This document shows positions 1-8,041 of a stretch of DNA of 37,504 nt, piece by piece (position 1 is the first letter of the stretch; each line of letters opens with the position of its first letter). The notes beneath the pieces are model-generated. The model was given only the letters and a program-made list of their open reading frames with translations. It had not been told where the DNA came from and did not search any database. A program made the position numbers and the translations under genes. Location of the stretch: assembly GCF_001438705.1 (NCBI RefSeq), contig NZ_JQBP01000007.1, forward strand, positions 2,542 to 40,045, written 5' to 3'. This stretch comes from Weissella kandleri (GTDB lineage: Bacteria > Bacillota > Bacilli > Lactobacillales > Lactobacillaceae).

Positions 1-625
1 ATTATGTGTCTCCTTCCGTTGATTTGTCAATTAAATTTATTATTTTATGATTAATTTAAGTTATACTTTATTAAGTATATAGTTGTTACCCGATTAAAAT
101 TTTTAATGTTTTACCAATTAATGTTCAATTTCTGCTGTTTATTAAGCAACATTTCATACATGATTAATAAAAAACACTTCATCAATTAAATCGAACCTGC
201 CCGCGAGACTAAACAACTTATCGATTTATCCAAATTATAGAGTCCTGCGGAAAAATCTATATATTGATTGAATGGTCGGTAAAATTAAAGGCTACATAAA
301 AGTATTTATAACAACTATTGAATTACTTAAATCGTATTTACATGGTGTCGTTATGACAAAGTCAAATATCTTATGAGACTTAACAGCGAAAAAAAGAATC
401 TTGGCCATTAAGCGCCCCAAACAAGCTAATGAAACAAATGCAAAAAATTTAGCATTTTTAATTATACTTGTGGTGGTATTGATGAATGAGCATATAACTT
501 TATCAAGAGAATTAAATATCAATGCTAATAACTTCCCACCTTGGACACTTATTTTTTTATATAAATACAATTTTCTCAATGATTAAATAATCTTATTGCC
601 ACGTCTAAGTTTTTAACACATTTCA

Positions 626-883
626 GACAGTCAAGACACTTCTACCCAGTCTCCTAAAGTAGGGGTAAATGGTTATAAAGACTAATCTAAAGCTATTTAT
701 ACCTAAAACAATCTACTTTCCACCGTCGTTTTAGACCCTAAATAGCCCAAAAGCGCCCGTTTTGGACGCTTATTTTTATAAATAAATTCAGTTGTATCAA
801 TGTTTTAAGAGCGTTACCCCCACCCCTATACGTTTTAAAGATAGTTAAGACAGTCGAGACCCCTTCCCCCGGTGTCCCAAAGT
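626..883. repeat. Pair of imperfect direct repeats
   Basis: Copies at about 626-660 and 849-883, 223 bp apart, both begin GACAGTC and end with a C-rich block running into AAAGTA. They are roughly three-quarters identical by eye. No gene or inverted-repeat context explains them. They could be remains of an iteron-like or mobile-element segment, but this is unproven. Confidence 0.4.
751..778 (+). terminator. Weak hairpin with T-rich tail
   Basis: AAGCG (751-755) pairs with CGCTT (767-771), with imperfect inner pairing, followed by ATTTTTAT. An alternative hairpin, CCAAAA with TTTTGG, shares the same bases. No gene clearly ends here, so it may be a relic. Confidence 0.3.
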
Positions 884-1004
884 AAATGAAATGTTATTTT
901 TTATGATGGGGGAATTTTGAAAAATAATAATAACTACACTGTTTAAAAGCAACGCCACTATTTGTTATTCGGTTCTTTTCCTAAATGACAGGCGAGGGAT
1001 AAAT

Positions 1005-1035
1005 TAAAAAAAGCCATTCAAATTATTGAACGGCT
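1005..1035 (-). terminator. Rho-independent terminator of the Ser-rich membrane protein gene
   Basis: A 10-bp stem, 1012-1021 with 1026-1035, has one G-T wobble and a 4-nt loop. Read on the minus strand it is followed by a run of seven T. It starts 10 bp past the stop codon of the gene at 1045-1668. Confidence 0.8.
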
Positions 1036-1044
1036 AAATTAAAT

Positions 1045-1668
1045 TTATCTAATTGCATACTGTTTTAACATATCCGGTGTTATATCGTACACACCTCCCA
1101 TTTGTGGAACTTCAAGTCCTACTGATGGTTTATCATCAAAATAAATCTCAAATCCATGATTGTTACCAAAATCATACAAACTAGCCAAGTTACGAGCAAA
1201 TCCAGTATCTCTAACTTTATATGACATCCCGTCCACAAAGTAAATTTTAAATCCACCCGGTATTTCTTCAAAATGATCTAATTTAGGTGTATCATCTCCA
1301 GCATCATAGTACATTGCTTTACTAACCGCACCAGCTATTCTAAGTCTAATTTCGAACATAGATTGTTCGTCAGAAGTAACGCCATATTTATTTACACTTT
1401 CAGTTGTCGAAGATACGTCAGATGATACGTTTGTTCTACTGATACTAACACTTTTTTCACTGCTAGTTTGGGATGAACTTCTTATTTTTTTAGATTGCTT
1501 ACTTTGTTTAGCACTCTCGGCTTCAATAGACAACTTACCCGCTATTGATAGACTAGCAACTGTAATCACTAACATAATCACAAACAGGATGGCTATAATT
1601 GATATAATGATTATTCTTTTATGAATTTTACCATTATTATTTTTATCTAATCTAGAATTCATACTCAT
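1045..1668 (-). CDS. Membrane-anchored Ser-rich hypothetical protein
   Basis: The 207-aa product is not recognised. Residues 1-17 are basic, about 18-45 form one strong membrane segment, and about 50-95 are a Ser/Lys/Thr-rich low-complexity linker. A mixed alpha/beta-looking domain of about 110 residues follows, so the likely topology is a short inner N-terminus with the C-terminal domain outside. There is no lipobox and no sorting signal. The start is uncertain: the AAGGAG-like site at 1690-1695 lies 21 nt before the ATG at 1668, longer than usual. The in-frame ATG two codons later does not improve this, and an ATT at 1677 would fit the spacing better. A terminator hairpin sits just upstream of that binding site, so expression may depend on read-through or a hidden promoter. 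Confidence 0.6.
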   Translation of the reverse strand: MSMNSRLDKNNNGKIHKRIIIISIIAILFVIMLVITVASLSIAGKLSIEAESAKQSKQSKKIRSSSQTSSEKSVSISRTNVSSDVSSTTESVNKYGVTSDEQSMFEIRLRIAGAVSKAMYYDAGDDTPKLDHFEEIPGGFKIYFVDGMSYKVRDTGFARNLASLYDFGNNHGFEIYFDDKPSVGLEVPQMGGVYDITPDMLKQYAIR

Positions 1669-1695
1669 ACTACCAATTTTTGTATACTACTCCTT

Positions 1696-1726
1696 AAAAA
1701 AATCGCCTTAACAGTTAGTTAAGACG
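1696..1726 (-). terminator. Terminator downstream of the tRNA pair
   Basis: On the minus strand CGTCTTAAC (1726-1718) pairs with GTTAAGGCG (1712-1704) through one G-T wobble, with a 5-nt loop and then ATTTTTTT. It would end transcripts coming from the two tRNA genes. It lies directly before the Shine-Dalgarno site of the next gene, so it could also attenuate that gene. Confidence 0.75.
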
Positions 1727-1799
1727 AACATGCCAGCAGGCAAACCTAATTTTTTTGAGCACACTAACAAGCACACTCTAACACATTTTTAAGCACAAT

Positions 1800-1867
1800 T
1801 TAGGTTATACCTAACGATACCTATTACCGGTTAAATCGTTGATAAAACTTAAAAGTGATACCTATTA
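1800..1867. repeat. Palindrome and repeated ACCTAWT half-sites beside tRNA-Gln
   Basis: A perfect 6-3-6 inverted repeat, TTAGGT-TAT-ACCTAA, lies at 1800-1814. GATACCTATTA then occurs twice exactly, at 1816-1826 and 1857-1867. Just beyond, AGCACACT-like repeats lie near 1758-1795. Clustered repeats next to a tRNA 3' end resemble recombinase or regulator binding arms of an integration site, but no integrase and no second copy of the tRNA end are seen in the window. Confidence 0.4.
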
Positions 1868-1889
1868 ACAGCTATATATAGCCATTTTA

Positions 1890-1961
1890 TTGGGGTAGTA
1901 GGATTCGAACCTACGCTACATGGTACCAAAAACCACTGCCTTACCACTTGGCTATACCCCA
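1890..1961 (-). tRNA. tRNA-Gln(TTG)
   Basis: A full cloverleaf can be folded on the minus strand. The acceptor is TGGGGTA with TACCCCA, and the anticodon stem GTGGT/ACCAT encloses loop TTTTGGT with anticodon TTG. The T arm contains GGTTCGAATCC. A U1-A72 pair is typical of glutamine tRNA. CCA is not encoded: the bases after the discriminator are TAA. The gene lies 5 bp from tRNA-Tyr and probably shares its transcript. Confidence 0.93.
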
Positions 1962-1966
1962 AATAC

Positions 1967-2052
1967 TGGTGGGGGGTAGAGGATTCGAACCTCTGAACCC
2001 GAAGGAATGGATTTACAGTCCACCGCGTTTAACCAGACTTCGCTAACCCCCC
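1967..2052 (-). tRNA. tRNA-Tyr(GTA)
   Basis: A class II tRNA on the minus strand has a 7-bp acceptor (GGGGGGT with ACCCCCC), anticodon GTA in CTGTAAA, and a long variable arm as expected for bacterial tyrosine tRNA. The T arm reads GGTTCGAATCC. CCA is encoded at 1967-1969. An 8-bp hairpin (2054-2061 with 2074-2081) separates it from the upstream phosphoesterase gene. Confidence 0.95.
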
Positions 2053-2088
2053 GATACGTTGTAATTAACTTATCAACGTATATATATA

Positions 2089-2916
2089 TTACAGGTCATC
2101 CTGTAAATTGTCAACAGTTTTAAATAACTTTTTTTGCCAACTTGTCGAAAATTCTGGAGTAACCCACTCAATCCGCTTGCCACGGCGATATCCGACACTC
2201 ACATTTTGATATTTAATTTGTTGAATTTGCTGAGCAGATTGATTTCGATGCACATGACCATAAACGACTGCTTCGATTTGCGGATACTGCGCATATAATT
2301 CAGCATATCGTTTTGAGCCCATAACACCATTCACCATTTGCCAACGGGGTGACGCATCGGGGTACTGTAAATCTAGCGCATTTGGCACAAAATGTTGCAC
2401 CACAATCACCTTTTGCTGGGAAGTTGTCATATCTAAGGCTTTTTTAAGCTGCCCTAAACTTAAATCCGTTCTTTCTGGGTCACTCAAAGGTTGCTCAATT
2501 AACCGGTCGTAATAAAAGCCTTGCTTAAACTTCTGAACTTGCTGTTTTTGCGGACCTCGAGCTAAAGAGTAGTCATACCAGCCATTGTTCCCTAAAACCA
2601 CAGTATCTCCAATTTGGAAACATTTATTATGCAAATAAAGTGGGCTTACTTCCGACTCCAACTCATCAAAGGCAATACCATGGCCCATTTCATGGTTACC
2701 CGCTAAAAATTTAATTTTGATTTCCGGACCCACTAAAGCCTGCAAGCGCTCCGCAAAGCTTAAGGTTTTTTCAAAATAATTAAAACTATCACCGGCAATA
2801 ATATAAGCCGCTGCTTTTTGTTCTTGTAAGTAATTTGCCTGCATTTCCAATATTTGATCTACATCTAACCGATTAATATCAAGATGCTGATCACTACTAA
2901 TGAATATTTTGGCCAT
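2089..2916 (-). CDS. Calcineurin-like metallophosphoesterase
   Basis: The 275-aa protein carries the metallophosphoesterase metal-site motifs in order: SDQH near the N-terminus, AGDSF, LAGNHEMGH, VVQHF and YGHVH. These supply the Asp, His and Asn ligands of a di-metal centre that hydrolyses phosphoesters; the substrate cannot be told from sequence. There is no signal peptide or membrane segment, so it is probably cytoplasmic. The start at 2916 (MAKIFISSDQH) is chosen because GAGG lies 7 nt upstream. An ATG ten codons earlier has no such site and would add a non-conserved tail. The gene stands alone between the tRNA pair and the sensor kinase terminator. Confidence 0.85.
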   Translation of the reverse strand: MAKIFISSDQHLDINRLDVDQILEMQANYLQEQKAAAYIIAGDSFNYFEKTLSFAERLQALVGPEIKIKFLAGNHEMGHGIAFDELESEVSPLYLHNKCFQIGDTVVLGNNGWYDYSLARGPQKQQVQKFKQGFYYDRLIEQPLSDPERTDLSLGQLKKALDMTTSQQKVIVVQHFVPNALDLQYPDASPRWQMVNGVMGSKRYAELYAQYPQIEAVVYGHVHRNQSAQQIQQIKYQNVSVGYRRGKRIEWVTPEFSTSWQKKLFKTVDNLQDDL

Positions 2917-2988
2917 TTTATACCTCATTGTGTTTACCTTAATCACAGCTCTCCCTAACTCACCATATCTTACGCCATTTTATTGGCT

Positions 2989-3015
2989 AAAAAAAGAGGC
3001 TCCACACGCCTCTTT
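2989..3015 (-). terminator. Terminator after the sensor kinase
   Basis: An 8-bp stem, AAAGAGGC (2993-3000) with GCCTCTTT (3008-3015), is followed on the minus strand by seven T. It is the first strong terminator met when reading leftward from rsmG, so the eight-gene block 3051-9575 may end here. Confidence 0.85.
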
Positions 3016-3050
3016 CAATAACTACTATCTTATGCTTATCAAGAATTAAT

Positions 3051-4160
3051 TTATAAATCAGGTTGTAATGGTAAAGTAATAATGAAACTCGTTTTATGCT
3101 CATCTGACTCAACGCGCGCCTCACCATTATGCCCTTCAACAATTCCGCTCACAATGGCCAAACCTAGCCCAGAGCCACCCGTTTTAACATTACGAGAACT
3201 TTCCACCCGGTAAAAACGCTCAAAAACATGTCCCAGTGCCTCTTCTGGTATACGTTTACCATCATTTTCCACGCAAACTTCCACGGACTCATCATCATCT
3301 AAAATGCGAGCCGTTAAGTGAATATAAGTCGCCCCTTCGCCATATTTAAATGCATTCGCAATCAAATTCATAAAGACGCGTGCTAGACGATTTTGGTCAC
3401 CATACATTTCAATTGAATCTGGCTGAGTCGCCGCTGAAATTTCAACATGATGCTCCTGCGCCTCTAATTCATAATTGACTGCCAATTGACTCAGCATCGC
3501 CGATAAGTTTAAAGGCGCCAAGTGTAGTTGCATTTTAAAAGATTTATCATTCACCTGAACATATTCATACAAATCTTCAACTAAAGTACGCATATGATCA
3601 GCTTTTTCATAAGCCACATTGACATACTTATTATTTTCAGGAGCACCTGGATGCATCTTAACCAGGCCTAAATAACCTAACAGCGCCGTCAGTGGGGTTC
3701 GTAAGTCATGCGAAATATTCCCAATAATTTCATCCTTAGACTGTTCAATGGCATTACCACGCGCTTCAGACTCCTGCATTGCCTCAAAAATTCCATCAAT
3801 ACTTTTAATCAATGGGCGTAATCGAATAAAAGGTGATTTTTTGAAACGCGGTAACTGCGCCACATTTGCTAAATTTTGACTCTTTTGAACAATCATTAAG
3901 GTTAACGACTTTAAATACATTTGTTCAAAGATTAGATAGTTAGCCCAGAGCCATCCAGTTATTACACCAATACTGATGATCCAGAACGCCTTGGGATTTT
4001 GGGTTGCAACGAAGTGTAATTCGTCAACCCAATTTTTAGCATTCCATTCTGGTTGCAAAATCAAAATGGCACCAACAAACACAAAGCCACTTAAAATTAG
4101 CACCATTAACATCTTACCCACTAGCTTTACCCAATCCCTGCAGTTTAATGTTGACATCAC
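3051..4160 (-). CDS. Two-component sensor histidine kinase (OmpR/VanS class)
   Basis: The 369-aa kinase has two membrane segments, about 13-36 and 58-78, around a short extracellular loop of about 20 residues. The H-box SHDLRTPLTAL places the phosphorylated His near 151. An N-box (NLIANAFKYG), G1 (VENDGKRIP), F-box (FERFYRVE) and G2 (GGSGLGLAIV) follow. The small sensor loop suggests an intramembrane or cell-envelope stress sensor, but the signal is unknown. The start is either GTG at 4160, overlapping the regulator stop by one base with GAGG 7 nt away, or ATG at 4157; translation is coupled to the regulator. No LiaF- or transporter-type partner is adjacent; DUF1129 and ychF lie upstream. Confidence 0.93.
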   Translation of the reverse strand: MMSTLNCRDWVKLVGKMLMVLILSGFVFVGAILILQPEWNAKNWVDELHFVATQNPKAFWIISIGVITGWLWANYLIFEQMYLKSLTLMIVQKSQNLANVAQLPRFKKSPFIRLRPLIKSIDGIFEAMQESEARGNAIEQSKDEIIGNISHDLRTPLTALLGYLGLVKMHPGAPENNKYVNVAYEKADHMRTLVEDLYEYVQVNDKSFKMQLHLAPLNLSAMLSQLAVNYELEAQEHHVEISAATQPDSIEMYGDQNRLARVFMNLIANAFKYGEGATYIHLTARILDDDESVEVCVENDGKRIPEEALGHVFERFYRVESSRNVKTGGSGLGLAIVSGIVEGHNGEARVESDEHKTSFIITLPLQPDL

Positions 4161-4849
4161 TACAATGCCTCAATCTTATAACCGACACCCCAAACGGTTT
4201 GCACTACTTGATTACCACCAGTTGCTTCTTCTAATTTATCCCGCAAATGCGAGACATGCACCATCACGGTTTTTGCACTAACAACGGACTCTTGTTGCCA
4301 AACGCGTTCAAAAATATCATCGGCACTAAAAACGCGATTTGGATGTGATGCTAACAAATATAAAATGCCAAATTCCAACGCGGTTAAATTAACATCATCC
4401 CCCGCGGCCGTTTTAACCTCATGGCTATCTTTATTAATCGTCAAAGGCCCAATGTCCAAAATTTCTTGGACATTTTGCTGAACCCCATTTTGTGCACGAC
4501 GCAACAACGCTTTAACTCGCGCCATCACCTCTAACGGATTGAAGGGTTTCGTAACATAATCATCAGCTCCCGTAATCAAGCCTTGAATCTTATCCATAGC
4601 CCCCGACTTAGCTGACAAAATTAAAATTGGCACGGGATTATCTTTTCGAATTTCTTTTACCACTTCCGTCCCGTTCATTTCCGGCATCATAATGTCCAAA
4701 ATAACTAGGCCAATATCTGGATTCGTTCGCATTTTTTTCAATGCTTCTTTACCATCAAACGCTAAAACTGGCTCATAACCTTCATTTTTAACATAAATCT
4801 CCAGTAATTCAGCAATTTCATGATCATCATCAACAATTAGAATATTCAT
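4160..4849 (-). CDS. OmpR/PhoB-family response regulator
   Basis: The 229-aa regulator has an N-terminal receiver domain (about 1-115) with the acidic pocket VDDD at 7-9, phospho-acceptor Asp52 in LDIMMP, Ser79 and Lys101 (TKPF). A linker leads to a C-terminal winged-helix DNA-binding domain, about 130-229, ending in the usual VWGVGYKIE. It is cognate to the overlapping kinase. A GGAGAG site lies about 10 nt before the ATG. It follows the DUF1129 gene by 36 bp without a terminator. Targets cannot be inferred. Confidence 0.94.
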   Translation of the reverse strand: MNILIVDDDHEIAELLEIYVKNEGYEPVLAFDGKEALKKMRTNPDIGLVILDIMMPEMNGTEVVKEIRKDNPVPILILSAKSGAMDKIQGLITGADDYVTKPFNPLEVMARVKALLRRAQNGVQQNVQEILDIGPLTINKDSHEVKTAAGDDVNLTALEFGILYLLASHPNRVFSADDIFERVWQQESVVSAKTVMVHVSHLRDKLEEATGGNQVVQTVWGVGYKIEAL

Positions 4850-4885
4850 TTTAATACACTCTCCAAATCTTGATTGTCTATTAAT

Positions 4886-5716
4886 TTACTTTCTATTTTG
4901 AGCTTGTGATGCTCCCATAAATCCGCCAACAATTCCCGTCCGCTTACGCCAAGCGCGGAAACCGAAGAAAGCGATTGCTGACACAACCAAATAGAACCAA
5001 CCGGACAAAACTGGATTAACCGTTGCTGGTAATAATGATACCAACATGTAAATCATGAACCACAAAACAAAAGCAAGAATTGCTGCCATAATGCGCATAA
5101 AGCGTCCCAAATCTTGTCGAGCCATAATTTTAGTGATCAAAGCAAAAATTAAACCACCAAAAATTGATGTTAATACCAAAGAAGTCACTCCCGCCGCTCC
5201 CACATTAACGGTGGCATTCTTTTGGAATAACAATGTAATTCCAAACATCACCGCAAACAACATTAAGAAGGTTAGCATATTATCCACTGCCAAATCCCAA
5301 TAATTACTGTCAGCATATGGATTAACTTGCGTTTCTTGCTTCAAAGCTTCCACTTGGATTCCCATTGCTGCTTCTGGAGTACCATAGATTTGCTTAGCAG
5401 TCCGACCCGGTTTTTGATTAGCTAACAATTCATCATAAATCTTTTGAATCAAAGGCAACTCCAATTCTTCATTGGTTACCAATTCCACCGCTTGATAGAC
5501 AAACTCTTGATTTCGCTTATTTAAACCAGTCGCTGCTAGTTCAATACGCGTTGGTAAATGCTTAAATTCAACTTTTTTAGCATCTAGCGTTGTTGCTTCT
5601 GTTGCACTATTGTCAACTACATCGTCCTCATGTGGTGTCACTACATCAACCACTGGTTCTTGATCAGCCGAAACTTGTGGGTCCGTATTTTCCGAAACTT
5701 GCTTTTCTTCCGTCAT
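4886..5716 (-). CDS. DUF1129-family membrane protein
   Basis: The 276-aa protein has an acidic, disordered N-terminus (about 1-50). A soluble helical segment containing TGLNKRNQEFVYQ and KPGRTAKQIYG follows, then four hydrophobic segments between about 140 and 260 and a short basic tail. This matches the DUF1129 family of lactic acid bacteria, which commonly sits next to ychF and the parAB block; its function is unknown. AAGGAG precedes the ATG by 6 nt. It lies 17 bp after ychF, so co-transcription is likely. Confidence 0.85.
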   Translation of the reverse strand: MTEEKQVSENTDPQVSADQEPVVDVVTPHEDDVVDNSATEATTLDAKKVEFKHLPTRIELAATGLNKRNQEFVYQAVELVTNEELELPLIQKIYDELLANQKPGRTAKQIYGTPEAAMGIQVEALKQETQVNPYADSNYWDLAVDNMLTFLMLFAVMFGITLLFQKNATVNVGAAGVTSLVLTSIFGGLIFALITKIMARQDLGRFMRIMAAILAFVLWFMIYMLVSLLPATVNPVLSGWFYLVVSAIAFFGFRAWRKRTGIVGGFMGASQAQNRK

Positions 5717-5733
5717 TAAATTACTCCTTTACC

Positions 5734-6834
5734 CTACACATTAAATAGGAATTCCATGATATCCCCATCTTCTACGACATACTCTTTACCTTCCGAACGC
5801 AAGCGACCGGCTTCTTTCACCGCTTTCTCACTTCCATACTGATCAAGGTCTGTATAACTCATCGTTTCCGCCCGGATAAATCCGCGTTGGAAATCGGAGT
5901 GAATAACCCCAGCAGTTTCAGGAGCCTTAGCACCAGCCTTAAAGGTCCAGGCCCGAACTTCTTTAACACCAGCCGTAAAGAATGTCCGCAAATCAAGCAA
6001 ACTATAAGCAGCCCGAATCAAAACATTCAAACCAGGCTCACTAACCCCTGACATTTCAAGGAATTCTGCTTGATCTTCTGGCGCCATTTCAGCAATTTCT
6101 TCTTCAGCGCGAGCTGATAATCCAATCACTTGAGCATGTTCAGCATTGGCGTATTCTTGAATCTCTTGGAAATACTCTGAAGCAGTAGGATCACTCATAT
6201 CATCTTCGCTGACGTTCGCTACGTATAACGTAGGCTTAGTCGTCAACAAGAACAAACCTTTCACGATTTTCTCTTGTTCTTCAGTAAATTCAGCCAAACG
6301 CGCCGGCTTTCCCGCTTCTAGGAGGGGCTTAATTTTTTCTAAGACTTCGTATTCGGCCTTAGCTTCTTTGTCGCCCCCCTTAGCTGAGCGCGAAACGCGA
6401 TCATAACGCTTTTCAATGGACTCCAAATCAGCCAAAACTAACTCGGTATTGATCGTTTCAATATCATCCACCGGGTTGACTGTTCCATTGACATGCACAA
6501 TATTATCATCATCGAATGCTCGTACTACATGAACAATCGCATTAACTTGGCGAATATTCTCCAAGAATTTATTTCCCAGACCTTCACCTTTAGATGCCCC
6601 TTTAACAATTCCGGCAATGTCGGTAAATTCAAAAGTTGTCGGAATAATTTTATTTGTTTTCACAATTTCGGCAATCCGTGCCAAACGTGCATCAGGAACT
6701 TCCACGACCCCCACATTGGGTTCAATCGTCGCAAAAGGATAATTCGCCATTTCGGCCCCGGCCTTCGTAATTGCGTTAAAAAGGGTTGATTTACCAACAT
6801 TTGGTAGTCCCACGATTCCAGCTGTTAATGCCAT
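5734..6834 (-). CDS. ychF: Obg-family ATPase YchF
   Basis: The 366-aa product is full length for YchF. It has P-loop GLPNVGKST at 9-17, G3 DIAG within TDIAGIVKGASKGEG, and the altered G4 motif NVSED in place of NKxD, which in this family gives ATP rather than GTP preference. A coiled-coil insertion lies in the middle (about 135-200) and a TGS-type domain ends the protein, with the conserved GFIRAE and YVVEDGDI stretches. The family binds ribosomes and affects stress responses. AAGGA lies 7 nt before the ATG. It sits between DUF951 and DUF1129 on the same strand. Confidence 0.97.
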   Translation of the reverse strand: MALTAGIVGLPNVGKSTLFNAITKAGAEMANYPFATIEPNVGVVEVPDARLARIAEIVKTNKIIPTTFEFTDIAGIVKGASKGEGLGNKFLENIRQVNAIVHVVRAFDDDNIVHVNGTVNPVDDIETINTELVLADLESIEKRYDRVSRSAKGGDKEAKAEYEVLEKIKPLLEAGKPARLAEFTEEQEKIVKGLFLLTTKPTLYVANVSEDDMSDPTASEYFQEIQEYANAEHAQVIGLSARAEEEIAEMAPEDQAEFLEMSGVSEPGLNVLIRAAYSLLDLRTFFTAGVKEVRAWTFKAGAKAPETAGVIHSDFQRGFIRAETMSYTDLDQYGSEKAVKEAGRLRSEGKEYVVEDGDIMEFLFNV

Positions 6835-6922
6835 AATTTAATCCTTCATTTCTTATCTATTTTTTTAGCTCAAAAGCTAACCCCTACGTCGCAACTCTTC
6901 ATAAAACTTCGCCATAATCAAA

Positions 6923-7108
6923 TTATTCGCCTGCTGAGCGCAAAACTCGTTTAAAGCGTTTGTCAAAATCATGCCGCGTGAGCATAACTACCCGCTCGCA
7001 ACCTTGACATTTAATTTTCATATCGGCCCCGATCCGAATAATTTCCCAAGCGTTTGTGCCACAAGCATGCGGTTTTTTCATTTCCACAATATCATGTAAA
7101 GCGTACAT
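6923..7108 (-). CDS. DUF951-family small zinc-ribbon protein
   Basis: The 61-aa protein contains MKKPHACGTNAWEI and CQGCERVV, giving three Cys and nearby polar residues suited to bind a metal. The order and length match DUF951, a family usually found between parB and ychF in Bacilli, with unknown function and a suspected nucleic-acid role. GGAGG lies 7 nt before the ATG. The gap to parB is 18 bp, so it belongs to the parAB transcript. Confidence 0.9.
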   Translation of the reverse strand: MYALHDIVEMKKPHACGTNAWEIIRIGADMKIKCQGCERVVMLTRHDFDKRFKRVLRSAGE

Positions 7109-7126
7109 TTTTCGCCCTCCATTTAA

Positions 7127-8041
7127 TTAATCTTGTTTGAAATTCAAACCTAAAACTGTAAAGATACGTTGCAATTCTTCATCTGACAAATAATTAATTT
7201 CAATTTTACCAGCGCCTTTTTTATTCCGACGAACTGCAACCTTCGTTCCAAACTTATCAGTCAAAGCTGCTTGAGTTTGGACAATAAAGTCAGACGTTGC
7301 TTGGGGTTGCGTTGCTTTTGGCGCCTGATCTTCATTTAAATCGTTTACTAATTTCTCAAGTTGCCGGACCGTCAAATTATCTTGCATCACTTTTTGCGCT
7401 ACTTCACCGATTTTACGCTTATTATGAAGCCCTAAAAGAGTGCGACCTTGCCCCATTGACAGTTGTCCGCCTTGAATCAAGCCTTGCACATCGTCTGGTA
7501 AGGTTAATAGGCGGACCGTGTTAGCTATGGCCGACCGCGCTTTACCCAGTCGCTTTGCAACCTGCTCTTGCGTTAAATGAAGGACTTCCATCATTTGCTT
7601 ATACGCTAAAGCTTCTTCAATCGGTGACAAGTCCTCGCGCTGCAAGTTTTCTAAAACTGCCGCTTGCATCATAGTTTCATCATCGTATTCTCGAATGACC
7701 GCGGGGATCGTTTTATTACCTAATAATTGCGTTGCCCGCCATCGCCGTTCTCCAGCTAAAATTTCATATTTTTTAGCATCTTTAGGCGCCTGGCGTACAA
7801 TGATTGGCTGTAAAATTCCATTTTCTTGAATTGAACTGGCCAAGTCACGCAAAGCACTTTCATCAAACGTATGCCGTGGTTGGTAGGGATTTGCTAAAAT
7901 CTGATCAACTGCTACATCGTCGATCATATCGCCAGTCTTTGGCGTAGTGGCAACTTCAATCCCTTGTTGCCCAAAAAGAGCATTAAGACCCCCATTCATA
8001 ATGTCATCGCCTAATACAGATTTTTTCTTAGATGTCGTCAT
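7127..8041 (-). CDS. parB: Chromosome-partitioning protein ParB (Spo0J)
   Basis: The 304-aa protein has the order expected of ParB. The N-terminal CTPase/sulfiredoxin-like part carries QPRHTFDE, ILAGERRWRA and the clamp-closing region. The central helix-turn-helix (TQEQVAKRLGKARSAIAN) reads parS, and a C-terminal dimerisation domain follows. ParB loads on parS and slides as a clamp, recruits SMC and stimulates ParA. Two parS-like sites are in this window. Its start overlaps the end of parA by 14 nt, with GGAGG 12 nt upstream of the ATG. A second ParB-like paralogue (Noc) is not present here. Confidence 0.96.
   Translation of the reverse strand: MTTSKKKSVLGDDIMNGGLNALFGQQGIEVATTPKTGDMIDDVAVDQILANPYQPRHTFDESALRDLASSIQENGILQPIIVRQAPKDAKKYEILAGERRWRATQLLGNKTIPAVIREYDDETMMQAAVLENLQREDLSPIEEALAYKQMMEVLHLTQEQVAKRLGKARSAIANTVRLLTLPDDVQGLIQGGQLSMGQGRTLLGLHNKRKIGEVAQKVMQDNLTVRQLEKLVNDLNEDQAPKATQPQATSDFIVQTQAALTDKFGTKVAVRRNKKGAGKIEINYLSDEELQRIFTVLGLNFKQD

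Larger units (their letters stand above)
1..1044. other. Gene-poor AT-rich region
   Basis: No convincing gene is visible. Short open frames on both strands near 290-590 overlap each other, lack a Shine-Dalgarno site and have low-complexity, hydrophobic translations. The stretch holds a pair of imperfect direct repeats, a weak hairpin followed by T-rich sequence near 751-778, and the terminator of the gene to its right. It may be the decayed edge of an accessory region, but nothing recognisable remains. Confidence 0.6.

Noticed and set aside
292-586. Overlapping open frames on both strands (95 and 61 codons)
   Set aside because: No ribosome binding site, low-complexity hydrophobic translation and no family resemblance; they mirror each other on opposite strands.
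5279-5290. TTATCCACT as a DnaA box in the DUF1129 gene
   Set aside because: A single one-mismatch 9-mer inside a coding region is expected by chance.
6841-6922. TTAGCT-CAAA-AGCTAA hairpin and a 12-codon frame between DUF951 and ychF
   Set aside because: The hairpin has no T run in the sense direction and the short frame lacks a clear binding site.
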